Shown one piece after another: positions 22,801 through 34,260 of a DNA stretch of 64,000 nt. Position numbers and translations under genes: made by a program. The notes beneath the pieces are model-generated. The model did not search any database, was not told the DNA's origin, and saw only the letters and a program-made list of their open reading frames with translations. The stretch spans positions 114,749,781 through 114,813,780 of the forward strand of contig OW121743.1 in assembly GCA_933228675.1 (NCBI GenBank), read 5' to 3'. Positions within the stretch are counted from its first letter, which is position 1. Each line of letters starts with the position of its first letter. Source of the DNA: Stomorhina lunata. Taxonomy: Eukaryota > Arthropoda > Insecta > Diptera > Rhiniidae.

Positions 22801-24960
22801 CAGAGGGAAGAGTTTTTTGTAGAAACGTTGACAGTAAGAAGAGTTTTCTATAGAAAAGTTGGCAGTGGAAAGAGTTTTCTATATAAAAGTTGACAGTGGA
22901 AGGAGTTTTCTATTGAAAAAGTGACAGTGGGAAGAGTTTTCTATAGAAAGTGACAGTGGGAAGAGTTTTCTATTGAAAAAGTGACAGTGGTAAGAGTTTT
23001 CTATAGAAAGTGACAGTGGGAAGAGTTTTCTATAGACAAGTTGATAGTGGGAAGAGTTTTCTATAGAAAAGTTGACAATGGGAAGAGTTTTTTATAGAAA
23101 AGTTGACAGTGGAAAAAGTTTTCTATAGAGTAGTTGATAGTGAGAATAGTTTTCTACAATAAACATGATAGTGGGAAGAGTTTTCTATAGAAAAGTTGAC
23201 ATTGAGAAGAGTTTTCTATAGAAAAGTTGACATTTGGAAGAGTTTTCTATAGAAAACTTGATAGTGGGAAGAGTTTTTTATAGAAAAGTTGACATTGAGA
23301 AGAGTTTTCTATAGAAAAGTTGACAGTGGGAAGAGTGTTCTAAAGAAAATTATACAATGGAAAGAATTTTCTAAAGAAATTTGACAGTGGAAAGATTTTC
23401 TACAGAAAAGTTGACAGTGGGATGAGTTTTCTATAGAAAAGTTGACAGTGAAAAAAAAAGTTAACAGTGGGAAGAGTTTTCTATAGAAAGTTGACATTTG
23501 GAAGAGTTTTCTATAGAAAAGTTGACAGCGGGAAGAGTTTTCTAAAAAAACTTGATAGCGGGAAAAGTTTTCTGAAGAAAACTTGACAGTGGAAAGAGTT
23601 TTCTATAGAAAAGTTGACAGTGGAAAGAGTTTTCCATATAAAAGTTGACAATGGGAAGAGTTTTCTATAGAAAAGTTGATAGTGGGAAGAGTTTTCTATA
23701 GAAAAGTTGACAGCGGGAAGAGTTTTCTATAGAAAAGTTGCAAGTAGGAAGAGTTTTCTATAGAAAAGTTGATAATGGAAAGAGTTTTTTATAGAAAAAT
23801 TGACAGTGGGAAGAGTTTTCTATAGAAAAGTTGACAGCGGGAAGAGTTTTTTATAGAAAAGTTGACATTGAGAAGAGTTTTCTATAGAAAAGTTGACAGT
23901 GGGAAGAGTGTTCTAAAGAAAATTATACAATGGAAAGAATTTTCTAAAGAAATTTGACAGTGGAAAGATTTTCTACAGAAAAGTTGACAGTGGGATGAGT
24001 TTTCTATAGAAAAGTTGACAGTGAAAAAAAAAGTTAACAGTGGGAAGAGTTTTCTATAGAAAGTTGACATTTGGAAGAGTTTTCTATAGAAAAGTTGACA
24101 GCGGGAAGAGTTTTCTAAAAAAACTTGATAGCGGGAAAAGTTTTCTGAAGAAAACTTGACAGTGGAAAGAGTTTTCTATAGAAAAGTTGACAGTGGAAAG
24201 AGTTTTCCATATAAAAGTTGACAATGGGAAGAGTTTTCTATAGAAAAGTTGATAGTGGGAAGAGTTTTCTATAGAAAAGTTGACAGCGGGAAGAGTTTTC
24301 TATAGAAAAGTTGCAAGTAGGAAGAGTTTTCTATAGAAAAGTTGATAATGGAAAGAGTTTTTTATCGAAAAATTGACAGTGGGAAGAGTTTTCTATAGAA
24401 AAGTTGACAGCGGGAAGAGTTTTCTATAGAAAAGTTGACAGTGGGAAGAGTTTTCTATAGAAAAGTTGACAGTGGGAAGAGTTTTCTATAGAAAAGTTGA
24501 CAGTGGAAAGAGTTTTCTATAGAAAAGTTGACAGTGGGAAGAGTTTTCTATAGAAAAGTTGACAGTGGGAAGAGTTTTCTATAGAAAAGTTGACAGTGGG
24601 AAGAGTTTTCTATAGAAAAGTTGACAGTGGGAAGAGTTTTCTATAGAAAAATTGACAGTGGGAAGAGTTTTCTATAGAAAAGTTGACAGCGGGAAGAGTT
24701 TTCTATAGAAAAGTTGACAGTGGGAAGAGTTTTCTATAGAAAAGTTGACAGTGGAAAGAGTTTTCTATAGAAAAGTTGACAGTGGGAAGAGTTTTCTATA
24801 GAAAAGTTAACAGTGGAAAGAGTTTTCTATAGAAAAGTTGACAGTGGGAAGAGTTTTCTACAGAAAATTTGATAGTGGGAGGAGTTTTCTATAGAAAAGT
24901 TGACAGTGGGAAGAGTTGTCTTTAGAAACGTTGATAGTGGGAAGAGTTTGCTATAGACAA
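22801..24960 (+). repeat. Minisatellite array D, 31-bp unit, ~70 units
   Basis: The unit contains GTTGACAGTGGGAAGAGT followed by TTTCTATAGAAAA; it is related to array B read on the other strand. The proximal half is diverged; the distal part (24,400-24,830) is nearly uniform. A block of about 573 bp with distinctive damaged units (for example TTATACAATGGAAAG) occurs twice, starting near 23,275 and 23,848, with only a few differences. Two identical 62-residue frames on the minus strand (23,309 and 23,882) come from this duplication and are not genes. Confidence 0.96.
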
Positions 24961-26469
24961 CCCTTCTTTTCGTCAGTTTTAAACTGTTAACTCTGTCAAG
25001 CTCATATCCTTTTTATCCTTACTTCTTCCTTTAGCTACTATTTGCTCTCTAATTTTATAAATTTCCAATTTAAATCCCAATATTTATTTAAAAATTTTAT
25101 TTTATTGACGACCTGTTTTATTTTCATAATTTCGTTGTTGTTGTTATTGTTTTATTTAGTTTATTATTACAACTATTTATTTATTGATGTTATTGTTATC
25201 CTTACAATTCAGGATGTTGTTTGCAGTTGTTGCTGCTTCTGTATCCTGTCGTTTGTTTTTAATTTTTTTTTTTGTCATTGTTGTCGTTCCTATTTGTTGT
25301 TTTTGTGTTGTCGAGTTTAGTTGACGGCTTGTTGGCAACATTTTGTAGTCAATTATTTTCTATTTTAATTTAAATATTTTACGAATACAGATATTTTTAT
25401 TATTAAATTGACGTCTGCGGTGAAAATTATTTTAATTTTCAATAAAAATGCAAATATTTCATATTCACTTTTTGTTGTTAATTTTCTTTTTTCATTTTTT
25501 TTATTTGAGTTTTTATAATATAAATAGGACAATTCTATATCCTATTTGTAAGGATATTGTGTATGAGTGAGTAAGTGTGTGTGTGTCTGTTTGATTAAAG
25601 TGTGGGTGCAAAATTTTAGTGCAAGTGTGTTGTCGATGATGGTTTAAATTTATATGTATAAATTTATACATATAGTCAGTGGAAAGAAAAGGTTCTTAAT
25701 TTAAAAATTAAAATGATGTATTTTAAAAAGACTCTATAGATAAGTTTTTCGATTCAGAAGACATATGTTCTCCAAAACTGTCTATTGTGGCTTGATAGGG
25801 CAAAATATAAGCAAATAAAATACATATATCATACTATTAATTGTTGGCCAATCATACTAGTGTTAAAGAATAACTATATTATGGTACAAAGAATAACTAT
25901 ATTATGGTACAAGTTCGAGAAAAAAGTTACATTTTTTTCTCTCTCATCATTTAATTTAATGTCTTTCGATAATAATTTGTTTCATTTGAGCTCTCAGAAC
26001 AATAATAAGATACCACCGAATCATAGGTTTGATAAAGCCAACTATAGTTAAAGCCTTTTACTATTTTAGTGAACGTTATTTATCTGTTTGTTTCTGTGTG
26101 TTACCATTTTGTGGGTTTAAGTTTATTATTCAAATGAATGCAAAATATTTTTTCTTTTATTTTTGGTTAAACGTAACAAAAACATATCCGATGTCAATGT
26201 CAGTTTGACAGGTACGGTTAATAGCAACTGCCACTATACAATTTTTTGTAATTTTTTTTTTGTATTGCCACCAATTGGTGGTTATCTTATTAACATAAAG
26301 TACATATTTGAGATAGAATTGTGAAAAATAGACACCTCAGAAACTTTATTCTATGCAATTTTTGTTTAAAATATTTTTTTTATTAACATTATTTCTTTTC
26401 AAACATTTTTTTAAGAAAACTTTTTGCTTCGCATTTTTTGCTTCAATGCTTCAAAATATATTAAAAAGA
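24961..26469. other. Non-coding spacer with microsatellite-like runs
   Basis: T-rich on the plus strand (25,030-25,330), with GTTGTTGTT and GTGTGTGTG runs (25,570). At 25,868 and 25,892 a 24-bp GAATAACTATATTATGGTAC block is duplicated. Small frames (for example 25,042-25,320) are Leu/Phe/Cys-rich low-complexity translations without a domain. No gene called. Confidence 0.5.
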
Positions 26470-26655
26470 GTTTTTCAAAAATTTTGGGATATCAAACGTT
26501 TAAAAAAAGTTTTACTGTAGTGTGTTGCACTAAGATCCCAATTTATTGCAATTATTTATTATTGTTGATAAAACCAAAAACTGTTGGTGGGGAAACCTTT
26601 GATCGACTTCAAGAGGATCCTTTTCAAGAGGATAATCCCTAATTCTAGACAGAGC
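26470..26655 (-). mobile_element. Penelope-like/retrozyme-like fragment, copy 2, ribozyme lost
   Basis: It shares with copies 1 and 3 the parts TTTTGGGATATCAAACGTTT, TTACTGTAGTGTGTTGCACT, GATCCCAATTTATT, AAACTGTTGGTGGGGAAACC and, at the other end, ATAATCCCTAATTCTAGACA. The hammerhead core between them is replaced by a GATCGACTTCAAGAGGATCC-type stretch containing a short duplication, so neither CTGATGA nor GAAAC is left. This is a degenerate copy. Confidence 0.7.
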
Positions 26656-27620
26656 GACCTTCAAATCTTTTTGGTTGCAGATATAAAAAGGGGTTGTTAT
26701 ATTTATAACAAATATAGCCAAATGTTAACCGATTGTCACAAAATTTTATACACTGCTTTGTATTTATACAAAGCTTTTTTATGCAGTGGCCATAGCTGTC
26801 ATAGTTTACAATTTAATAGCTTTAAACAGGCGTTTGTTGCATTTTAGGAGTTTCCGGAAATGGTTTTTATATAAAAGCTATGTTCAAATATGGACCGATT
26901 CCCATAAAATTTGATATACTGACCAATATTTGAATAAAGCTTCTCCGTTCTAAATTAAGTCGTCATTGCTATTACAATTGGATTCAATGTATCAGCATTA
27001 ATGTGATTCCCGGGGCGGCGTTAAATGGAAGCTCTAACTAAATGTAAACCAATTTCACCCATTTTCAATACACATTCATTTTGCTCTTTTTGTTAAGCAG
27101 CTATCGCCCTTTCATTTGACGGACAGACGGACACATACCCACTATAAGTTTTTATATGGGAGCTATGGTCAAGTGGTGGGCGCTTGTGACAAAATTGCAC
27201 ACTAACTGGCATTGACATAAGACTAAATTTAGTGCTAAATTTAGTGCTAAATTTAGTGGCCAAAACTATTACAGTTTATCATTTATTGGCATTTCAGTGC
27301 ATTTTAGCTAGAATTTAGGCTGTTTCTGTAAGTTATTTGTATGGAAGCTATGGTTAGATGTGAACGGATTTGGATGAAATTTTATATGCTGCCTAGTGCT
27401 TATGTAAAACCATATATACATATATACCAAATTTTATCATCATAGCTGTTGTAGTTTGTCAGTTATTAGCAAAAATACAATTAACCTAGACGATGTTACA
27501 CTGGAGCTATGGTCAAATGTAAATCAATTTTGCCCGATTTCAGTCCAAACATTTTCCAAGAAATGAAGAATATATATGCCAAATTTCAGTGGCCTATATC
27601 CTTTCGTGAAGGTTTTATCG
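26656..27620 (-). repeat. Dispersed fly repeat, 'ggtcaaatgt...cccatttg' type, degenerate
   Basis: Repeated phrases such as 'tatggtcaaatgtaaa.c.attt.acc.att', 'gccatagctgtcatagttta' and 'atggaagctatggttagatgtgaac' recur every 150-250 bp. Such phrases are characteristic of an abundant dispersed repeat in higher flies, in which short modules on the theme of 'imperfect match to a tandem array' repeat. A TAAATTTAGTGC triplication lies at about 27,225-27,260. There is no coding capacity. The family name is uncertain. Confidence 0.55.
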
Positions 27621-27790
27621 TGCCGACAACAGACAGACAGATATACAGACAGACGGACAGGCGGACAGACAGACATCGCTCAATCGTCTTAGAATTTCAT
27701 AAGGATTCAGAATATATATCCCTTATGGTATAGGAAAATACAAACGGAATGACAATCTAAATTTACCCCCTATTCTTTTTGATGGTGGCT
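27621..27790 (-). repeat. End module of an abundant fly repeat with GACAGACGGACA tract
   Basis: It contains ACAGACAGACGGACAGGCGG-type tracts, then 'catcgctcaatcgtcttagaattt', 'agaatatatatcccttatgg', 'acaaacggaatgacaatcta' and a 'ccccctattctttttgatggtgg' end. I recognise this order as the antisense of a repeat very common in higher-fly introns; the sense version appears at 63,440-63,640. It may be related to INE-1/DINE-1-like elements, but I am not sure. Confidence 0.6.
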
Positions 27791-28017
27791 ATAATTCTGT
27801 GGCTTGATACAAATAAAAGCCAATTTATAGCAAAAAAATACATGGTTCGAGGGAACAAAGAGATATAATCTCAAACATTGTTGAAACGACACTGTTATTT
27901 TTGTAAACATTGGCAATATTTTTGTAAATTTTTGGAATATTTTTCAAAACAGAAATAAATTGTAATATTAAACAATATTCGATTTTTATATTTTTAGATA
28001 TTTTCGATCCAAACATT

Positions 28018-30551
28018 TTTTATAGAAAAAATTTTAATAAAAATATTTTTCTTTGGAAAATTTTTCGATTAAAAATATTTATATAAAAATGTTCGATTAA
28101 ATTTTTCTATGTAAAAATTTTTGGTAAAAACATTTTTATATTCAAAAAATTTCAATCTTCTATGGAAAAATTGGAAAAATTTTGACAAAAAGATTTTCTA
28201 TAGAAAATATTTAATGACAAAATTTTTTATAGAAAAATTTTTGATAAAAATTTTCTATAGAAAAATTTTTGATAAACATTTTCTATAGAGAAATTTTTGA
28301 TAAAAATTTTCTTTAGAAAAATTTTTGATAAAAATTTTCTATAGAAAAATTTTTGATAAAAATTTTCTATAGACAAATTTTTGATAAAAATTTTCTTTAG
28401 AAAAATTTTTGATAAAAAAAAATTATATTGAATAATTTTTGATAAAAAAAATTATCTATAGAAAAAAATTTCTATAGAATAATTTTTGATAAATAAATTA
28501 TCTATAGAAAAATTTTTGATAAAAAAATTTTCTATAGAATAATTTTTGATAAAAAAATTTTCTATCGAAAAGTTTTTGATAAAAAAATTTTGTACAGAAA
28601 AATGTTTGATAAAAAAATTTTCTATAGAATATTTTTGATAAAAAATTTTCTATACAAAAGTTTTTGATAAAAAAAATTTTTATAGAATACTTTTGATAAA
28701 AAAATTTTTTGATAAAAAAAATTTCTATAGAAAAAATTTTGATAAAAAAAATTTTCTATAGAAAAATTTTTGATAATAAAATTTTCTATAGAAAAATTTT
28801 TGATAATAAAATTTTCTATAGAAAAATTTTTGATAATAAAATTTTCTATAGAAAAATTTTTGATAATAAAATTTTCTATAGAAAAATTTTTGATAATAAA
28901 ATTTTCTATAGAAAAATTTTTGATAATAAAATTTTCTATAGAATAATTTTTGATAAAAAAATTTTCTATAGAATATTTTTGATAAAAAATTTTCTATACA
29001 AAAGTTTTTGATAAAAAAATTTTTTATAGAATACTTTTGATAAAAAAATTATTTGATGAAAAAAATTTCTATAGAAAAAATTTTGATAAAAAAATTTTCT
29101 ATAGAAAAATTTTTATAATAAAATTTTCTATAGAAAAATTTTTGATAATAAAATTTTCTATAGAAAAATTTTTGATAATAAATTTTCTATAGAATAATTT
29201 TTGACAAAAAAATTTTCTATAGAATAATTTTTGATAAAAAAATTTTCTATAGAATATTTTTGATAAAAAATTTTCTATACAAAAGTTTTTGATAAAAAAT
29301 TTTTTTATAGAATACTTTTGAAAAAAAAATTTTTTGATAAAAAAAAATTCTATAGAAAAAATTTTGATAAAAAAAATTTTCTATAGAAAAATTTTTGATA
29401 GTAAAATTTTCTATAGAAAAATTTTTGATAATAAAATTTTCAATTTTTGATAATAAAATTTTCAATAGAAAAATTTTTGATAATAAAATTTTCTATAGAA
29501 AAATTTTTGATAATAAAATTTTCTATAGAATAATTTTTGACAAAAAAATTTTCTATAGAATAATTTTTGATAAAAAAATTTTCTATAGAATATTTTTGAT
29601 AAAAAATTTTCTATACAAAAGTTTTTGATAAAAAAATTTTTTATAGAATACTTTTGATAAAAAAATTATTTGATGAAAAAAATTTCTATAGAAAAAATTT
29701 TGATAAAAAAATTTTCTATAGAAAAATTTTTGATAATAAAATTTTCTATAGAAAAATTTTTGATAATAAAATTTTCTATAGAAAAATTTTTGATAATAAA
29801 TTTTCTATAGAATAATTTTTGACAAAAAAATTTTCTATAGAATAATTTTTGATAAAAAAATTTTCTATAGAATATTTTTGATAAAAAATTTTCTATACAA
29901 AAGTTTTTGATAAAAAATTTTTTTATAGAATACTTTTGAAAAAAAAATTTTTTGATAAAAAAAATTTCTATAGAAAAAATTTTGATAAAAAAAATTTTCT
30001 ATAGAAAAATTTTTGATAGTAAAATTTTCTATAGAAAAATTTTTGATAATAAAATTTTCAATAGAAAAATTTTTGATAATAAAATTTTCTATAGAAAAAT
30101 TTTTGATAATAAAATTTTCTATAGAATAATTTTTGACAAAAAAATTTTCTATAGAATAATTTTTGATAAAAAAATTTTCTATAGAATATTTTTGATAAAA
30201 AATTTTCTATACAAAAGTTTTTGATAAAAAAATTTTTTATAGAATACTTTTGATAAAAAAATTATTTGATGAAAGAAATTTCTATAGAAAAAATTTTGAT
30301 AAAAAAAATTTTCTATAGAAAAATTTTTGATAGTAAAATTTTCTATAGAAAAATTTTTGATAATAAAATTTTCAATAGAAAAATTTTTGATAATAAAATT
30401 TTCTATAGAAAAATTTTTGATAATAAAATTTTCTATAGAATAATTTTTGACAAAAAAATTTTTTATAGAATAATTTTGGACAAAAAATTTTCTATAGAAT
30501 AATTTTGGACAAAAAATTTTCTATAGAATAATTTTTGATAAAAAAATTTTC
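28018..30551 (+). repeat. Minisatellite array E, ~30-bp unit, ~85 units
   Basis: The best units (28,770-28,950) are exactly 30 bp: TTTGATAATAAAA plus TTTTCTATAGAAAAA. Others are 27-31 bp. Marker units containing ATACTTTTGA recur at 28,687, 29,031, 29,312, 29,648, 29,930 and 30,244; the alternation gives a higher-order repeat of about 617 bp (29,031 to 29,648 and 29,312 to 29,930). Because 30 is divisible by three, the uniform part stays open as a 10-residue repeat protein (IFYRKIFDNK). No start context or other evidence suggests that it is translated. Confidence 0.95.
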
Positions 30552-30554
30552 AAA

Positions 30555-30842
30555 AAAAAGGTTTATCAAAATTTTGGGACATCAAACATTTAATTGAAAA
30601 GATTTACTGTAGTGTATTGCACTAAGATCCCAATGCATTACAATTATTTATTATTGTAATAAATAGTTTTTGATAAAACCAAAAAATGTTGGTGGGGAAA
30701 CCTTTCCTCGACGCGTTTCGATGGTTGGTTAGGCCATCTCATCAGGAGGATTATCCCTAATTCTAGACGGAGCGAAAACCAGACATTATGTATAATTTGA
30801 GGGACTGAATAAATAGGAATTATTATTGTGTCCAACAAATAT
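30555..30842 (-). mobile_element. Penelope-like/retrozyme-like fragment, copy 3, with intact ribozyme
   Basis: This is the best-preserved copy of the three. On the plus strand it runs from GGTTTATCAAAATTTTGGGA through TTACTGTAGTGTATTGCACT, a TTATTTATTATTGTAATAAA palindrome, the hammerhead on the minus strand, TAATTCTAGACGGAGCGAAA, and 'acattatgtataatttgaggg' to about 30,842. Copy 1 shares nearly all of this. The fragment abuts array E without a gap. The minus-strand reading frame across it (30,644-30,838) reads through the ribozyme and is not a gene. Placement in Penelope-like elements rests on ribozyme type; a search for reverse transcriptase linked to this sequence elsewhere would settle it. 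Confidence 0.65.
30705..30750 (-). ncRNA. Hammerhead ribozyme (type I, minimal stem III)
   Basis: Minus strand, 5' to 3': stem I strand TCCTC (30,750-30,746), core CTGATGA (30,745-30,739), stem II GATGG / 9-nt loop / CCATC (30,738-30,720), core GAA then ACGCGT (30,719-30,711), C17 at 30,710, stem I strand GAGGA (30,709-30,705). All invariant core bases fit the hammerhead consensus. Stems I and II are each 5 perfect pairs, and stem I can extend past an internal loop with GGGA/TCCC (30,754-30,757 with 30,695-30,698). Stem III is the self-complementary ACGCGT typical of minimal hammerheads in Penelope-like elements and retrozymes, which act best as dimers. The predicted cut is after the C of GTC. 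Confidence 0.88.
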
Positions 30843-31672
30843 CAACATCAAGCGAAGATTATCATCCGAACAGAAACACACAAACATTTTTTCGGTTTTA
30901 TCATTTCTTTATTTTTTGATAATAAAATTTTAAAAAGAAAATTTTTTTATAAAAATATTTAAAAAAATGGAGTAGAAAACTTTTTTCTTTTTAAAACGTT
31001 GAAAACAGATTCCTATTTTAGTTAAAAGTATAAAAAACGGCAACTCTGCCAACGATTGTTTCTTTGCGCCGACCCTTGTTCATAATGTTCTTAACTTGGT
31101 GGGGTTTGAACCCGGGCCATTCAGTTAAATTTACCATTCGAATTACAAGTAAGATCTTTTTGTAATAACTTATAAGCTATTCGGAGGGAATGTTGAAGTC
31201 ATTACAAGGTAATAAATTACCAGAGTACATCCCATAAACAAAGTTTTGCTGAGTATTTTTACATAAAAATTTTAATGGTACCACTAAATGATAGAATAAA
31301 AACATAAAAGTAAAATTTAATGTTAAAAATTTTTGTGTTTAAAAATTATTTGGAAAAATAGAAAAATGTGGTTTATTAAACATTTTAACGCTTTCTGTCT
31401 TTCCATAACTAAATAAATTCTGAAAGAGTTGTATGTCATTAATGTCCTGTAGTTGTGGAGCATTAATGTTGCAACAATGATACGAATAAATTTTGTACAT
31501 TTACAAATTATTTAAAGGTGTAAAGTTGGAGAAGGATAGAAACGTAACGAGTCATCAGTCTGTGACAATTGCGAATTTGTAATGATAAAAATACAATTTA
31601 TAAAAACTAAATATTTATAACAAATGATGAGAATGATTAAGAAAAATGAATGGTCTTGGCAGTACTAACAGT
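30843..31672. other. Non-coding, no gene seen
   Basis: AT-rich sequence. Around 31,098 a GGTTTGAACCCGGGCC stretch resembles an inverted tRNA B box, but I could not fold a tRNA around it. No gene recognised. Confidence 0.45.
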
Positions 31673-31780
31673 TAAGAAGTGTTTCAAACAAAACATGCAT
31701 GTACTATTTCAGGCAAAACTTATCCATATGATAAACACAGAAATTTATATAACGGAGTGCCTACTAAAATGGTGTTTATC
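31673..31780 (+). mobile_element. Internally deleted DD37E element fragment
   Basis: The first part (TAAGAAGTGTTTCAAACAAAAC and ATGCATGTACTATTTCAGGC) matches the left end of the element at 2,051. It jumps after TTATCCATA directly to ATAAACACAGAAATTTATAT, which matches the transposase region at about 2,824. About 720 bp are missing. The rest decays after 31,780. Confidence 0.75.
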
Positions 31781-32629
31781 GATACTGAGATAAAACACAA
31801 ATTTAATTCGGAACATTACTTATGAAAAGAACGATTTTCTGCGGGAATTTGAGACTTATGATATTAAAGATGACAATACATCTAAAAATAAGAAATATAT
31901 TACCAGAAAAGTGTGTCTTGTAATAGAAAGGGTTAAGAATGAGACTGACTATTAACTGACAACCATAATTAGAACATATTTCTATGATTATTGTGTGATG
32001 ATGTTGTCAGTTCCAATGAATTCTGTAAATGATTGTGTAAATATTTGAATTTTTATTGTAAACACAACATCAACTACAACAACAACTACATATATCCTGT
32101 GACCAGGACTAAAATCTACATAACAATGACAAACCATTCGACCAATATTTGCCAACTACGAATTCAATAATTTTTCTCTATATTTTTTAAAATTTTTGCA
32201 TAAATATTTATGTTTTTTTACATTAATTTACAAATTTACTTACACTACGCGTGTAATGTTTATGTGTATGAGTATGTGTGTTTGTGTGTGGGCAGCTCAA
32301 ATGTCAAAATATTTAAAATGAATGTAAACATATTTTATAATTAATATTTTTCATATTCATTTTCAATTCGTTGTTGTTCCTGTAACAAACATTTATTTTA
32401 TTAATTATTATCGTTTATTTATTTTATTTTCTCATCATGTTTTTTTTTTGTTTATTTTTTATTTCTGCTACTTAACATTTTTTATTAATAATGAGTTATT
32501 CACATATTAATAATAAATATGTATATAACACAAATTAATAAATGGGTTTCAGTTTTAAATTCAATTTTTAATTACATTTAAAATTTTGCTATAAAAAATT
32601 TTATATAAAAATAAAAATTATTTTAAAAA
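31781..32629. other. Non-coding spacer before array F
   Basis: AT-rich, with CAACTACAACAACAACTACA (32,067) and a TGTGTGTTTGTGTGTGG run (32,275). No gene recognised. Confidence 0.5.
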
Positions 32630-34260
32630 ATTTAAAATCGAAAAATTTCTATTAAAAATTTTTACATAGAAAATTTTCTTTAAAAAAATTGTTAAGTCTA
32701 AAATTTTCTATAAGAGTTGTTAAGTCGAAAATTTTCCATAAAAAATTTTAACATCGAAAATTTTCTATAGAAAATTTTCTATAGAAAATTTTAACATCGA
32801 AAATTTTCTATAGAAAATTTTAACATCGAAAATTTTCTATAGAAAATTTTAACATCGAAAATTTTCTATAGAAAATTTTAACATCGAAAATTTTCTATAG
32901 AAAATTTTAACATCGAAAATTCCTTATAGAAAATTTTAACATCGAAAATATTCTATAGAATTTTTTAACATCCAAAATATTCTAGAGAAACTTTTAACAT
33001 CAAAAATTTTCTATAAAAATTTTAACATCGAAAACTTTCTATAGAAAATTAAAACATCGAATATTTTCTATAGAAAATTTTAACATCGAAAATTTTCTAA
33101 AGAAAATTTGAACATCGAAAATTTTCAATAGAAAATTTTAACATCGAAAATTTTCTATGGAAAATTTTAACATCGAAAATTTCTATAGAAATTTTAAACA
33201 TCAAAAATTTTCTATAACAAATTTTTGCAAAGAAAATTTTCTATAGAAAATTTTATTAACGAACAAAAATTAACAACAAAAATTTTCTATAAAAAGTTTT
33301 AACAACGAAAATTTTAACATTAAAAATTTTCTATAGAAAATTTTAACATCGAAAATTTTGTATAGAAAATTTGAACATCGAAAATTTTGTATAGAAAATT
33401 TTAAACATCGAAAATTTTCTATTGAAAATTTTAACATCGAAAATTGTCTATAGAAAATTTTAACATCGAAAATATTCTATAGAAAATTTTAACATCGAAA
33501 ATATTCTATAGAAAATTTTAACATCGAAAATATTCTATAGACAATTTTAACATCAAAAATTTTCTATGGAAAATTTTAACATCGAAAATTTTCTATGGAA
33601 AATTTTAACATCGAAAATTTTCTATGGAAAATTTTAACATCAAAAATTTTCTATGGAAAATTTTAACATCGAAAATTTTCTATGGAAAATTTTAACATCG
33701 AAAATTTTCTATGGAAAATTTTAACATCGAAAATTTTCTATGGAAAATTTTAACATCGAAAATTTTCTATGGAAAATTTTAACATCGAAAATTTTCTATG
33801 GAAAATTTGAACATCGAAAATTTTCTATAGAAAATTTGAACATCGAAAATTTTCTATAGAAAATTTGAACATCGAAAATTTTCTATAGAAAATTTTAACA
33901 TCGAAAATCTTCTATAGAAAATTTTAACATCGAAAATCTTCTATAGAAAATTTTAACATTGAAAATTTTCTATAGAAAATTTTAACATCGATAACTTTCT
34001 ATAGAAAATCTTAACATCGATAATTTTCTATAGAAAATCTTGACATCGATAATTTTCTATAGAAAATCTTAACATCGAAAATTTTCAATAGAAAATCTTA
34101 ACATCGAAAATTTTCAATAGAAAATTTTAACATAGAAAATTTTCTATAGAAAATTTTAACATCGAAAATTTTCTATAGAAAATTTGAACATCGAAAATTT
34201 TCTATAGAAAATTTTAACATCGAAAATTTTCTATAGAAAAAAAATTTTCTATAGGAAATT
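32630..34260 (+). repeat. Minisatellite array F, 29-bp unit, ~55 units
   Basis: The unit is AACATCG plus AAAATTTTCTATAGAAAATT, 29 bp, so here nearly the whole unit is one large palindrome. A block with CTATGGAAAA in place of CTATAGAAAA (33,560-33,810) and one with CTTCTATAG/CGATAA variants (33,900-34,080) mark local expansions. Length variants occur at 32,940-33,420. Confidence 0.95.

Noticed and set aside
16597..24070. Reading frames such as 16,597-16,845, 16,969-17,163, 20,435-20,647, 23,309-23,497 and 23,882-24,070
   Set aside because: They translate the minisatellite unit in rotating frames (SYRQLF / SSTFL phrases) and change with every indel; no gene signal.
28709..30502. Lys/Ile/Phe repeat proteins in array E
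   Set aside because: Openness follows from the 30-bp unit length and absence of stop codons in one frame; no start context, splice signal or domain.
30644..30838. 64-residue minus-strand frame over the third Penelope-like fragment
   Set aside because: It runs straight through the hammerhead ribozyme and both its stems; the RNA explanation accounts for the conserved bases, and copies 1 and 2 do not keep the frame.
31095..31115. GGTTTGAACCCGGG as part of a tRNA gene
   Set aside because: No matching A box, anticodon arm or acceptor stem could be drawn on either strand; possibly a SINE scrap.
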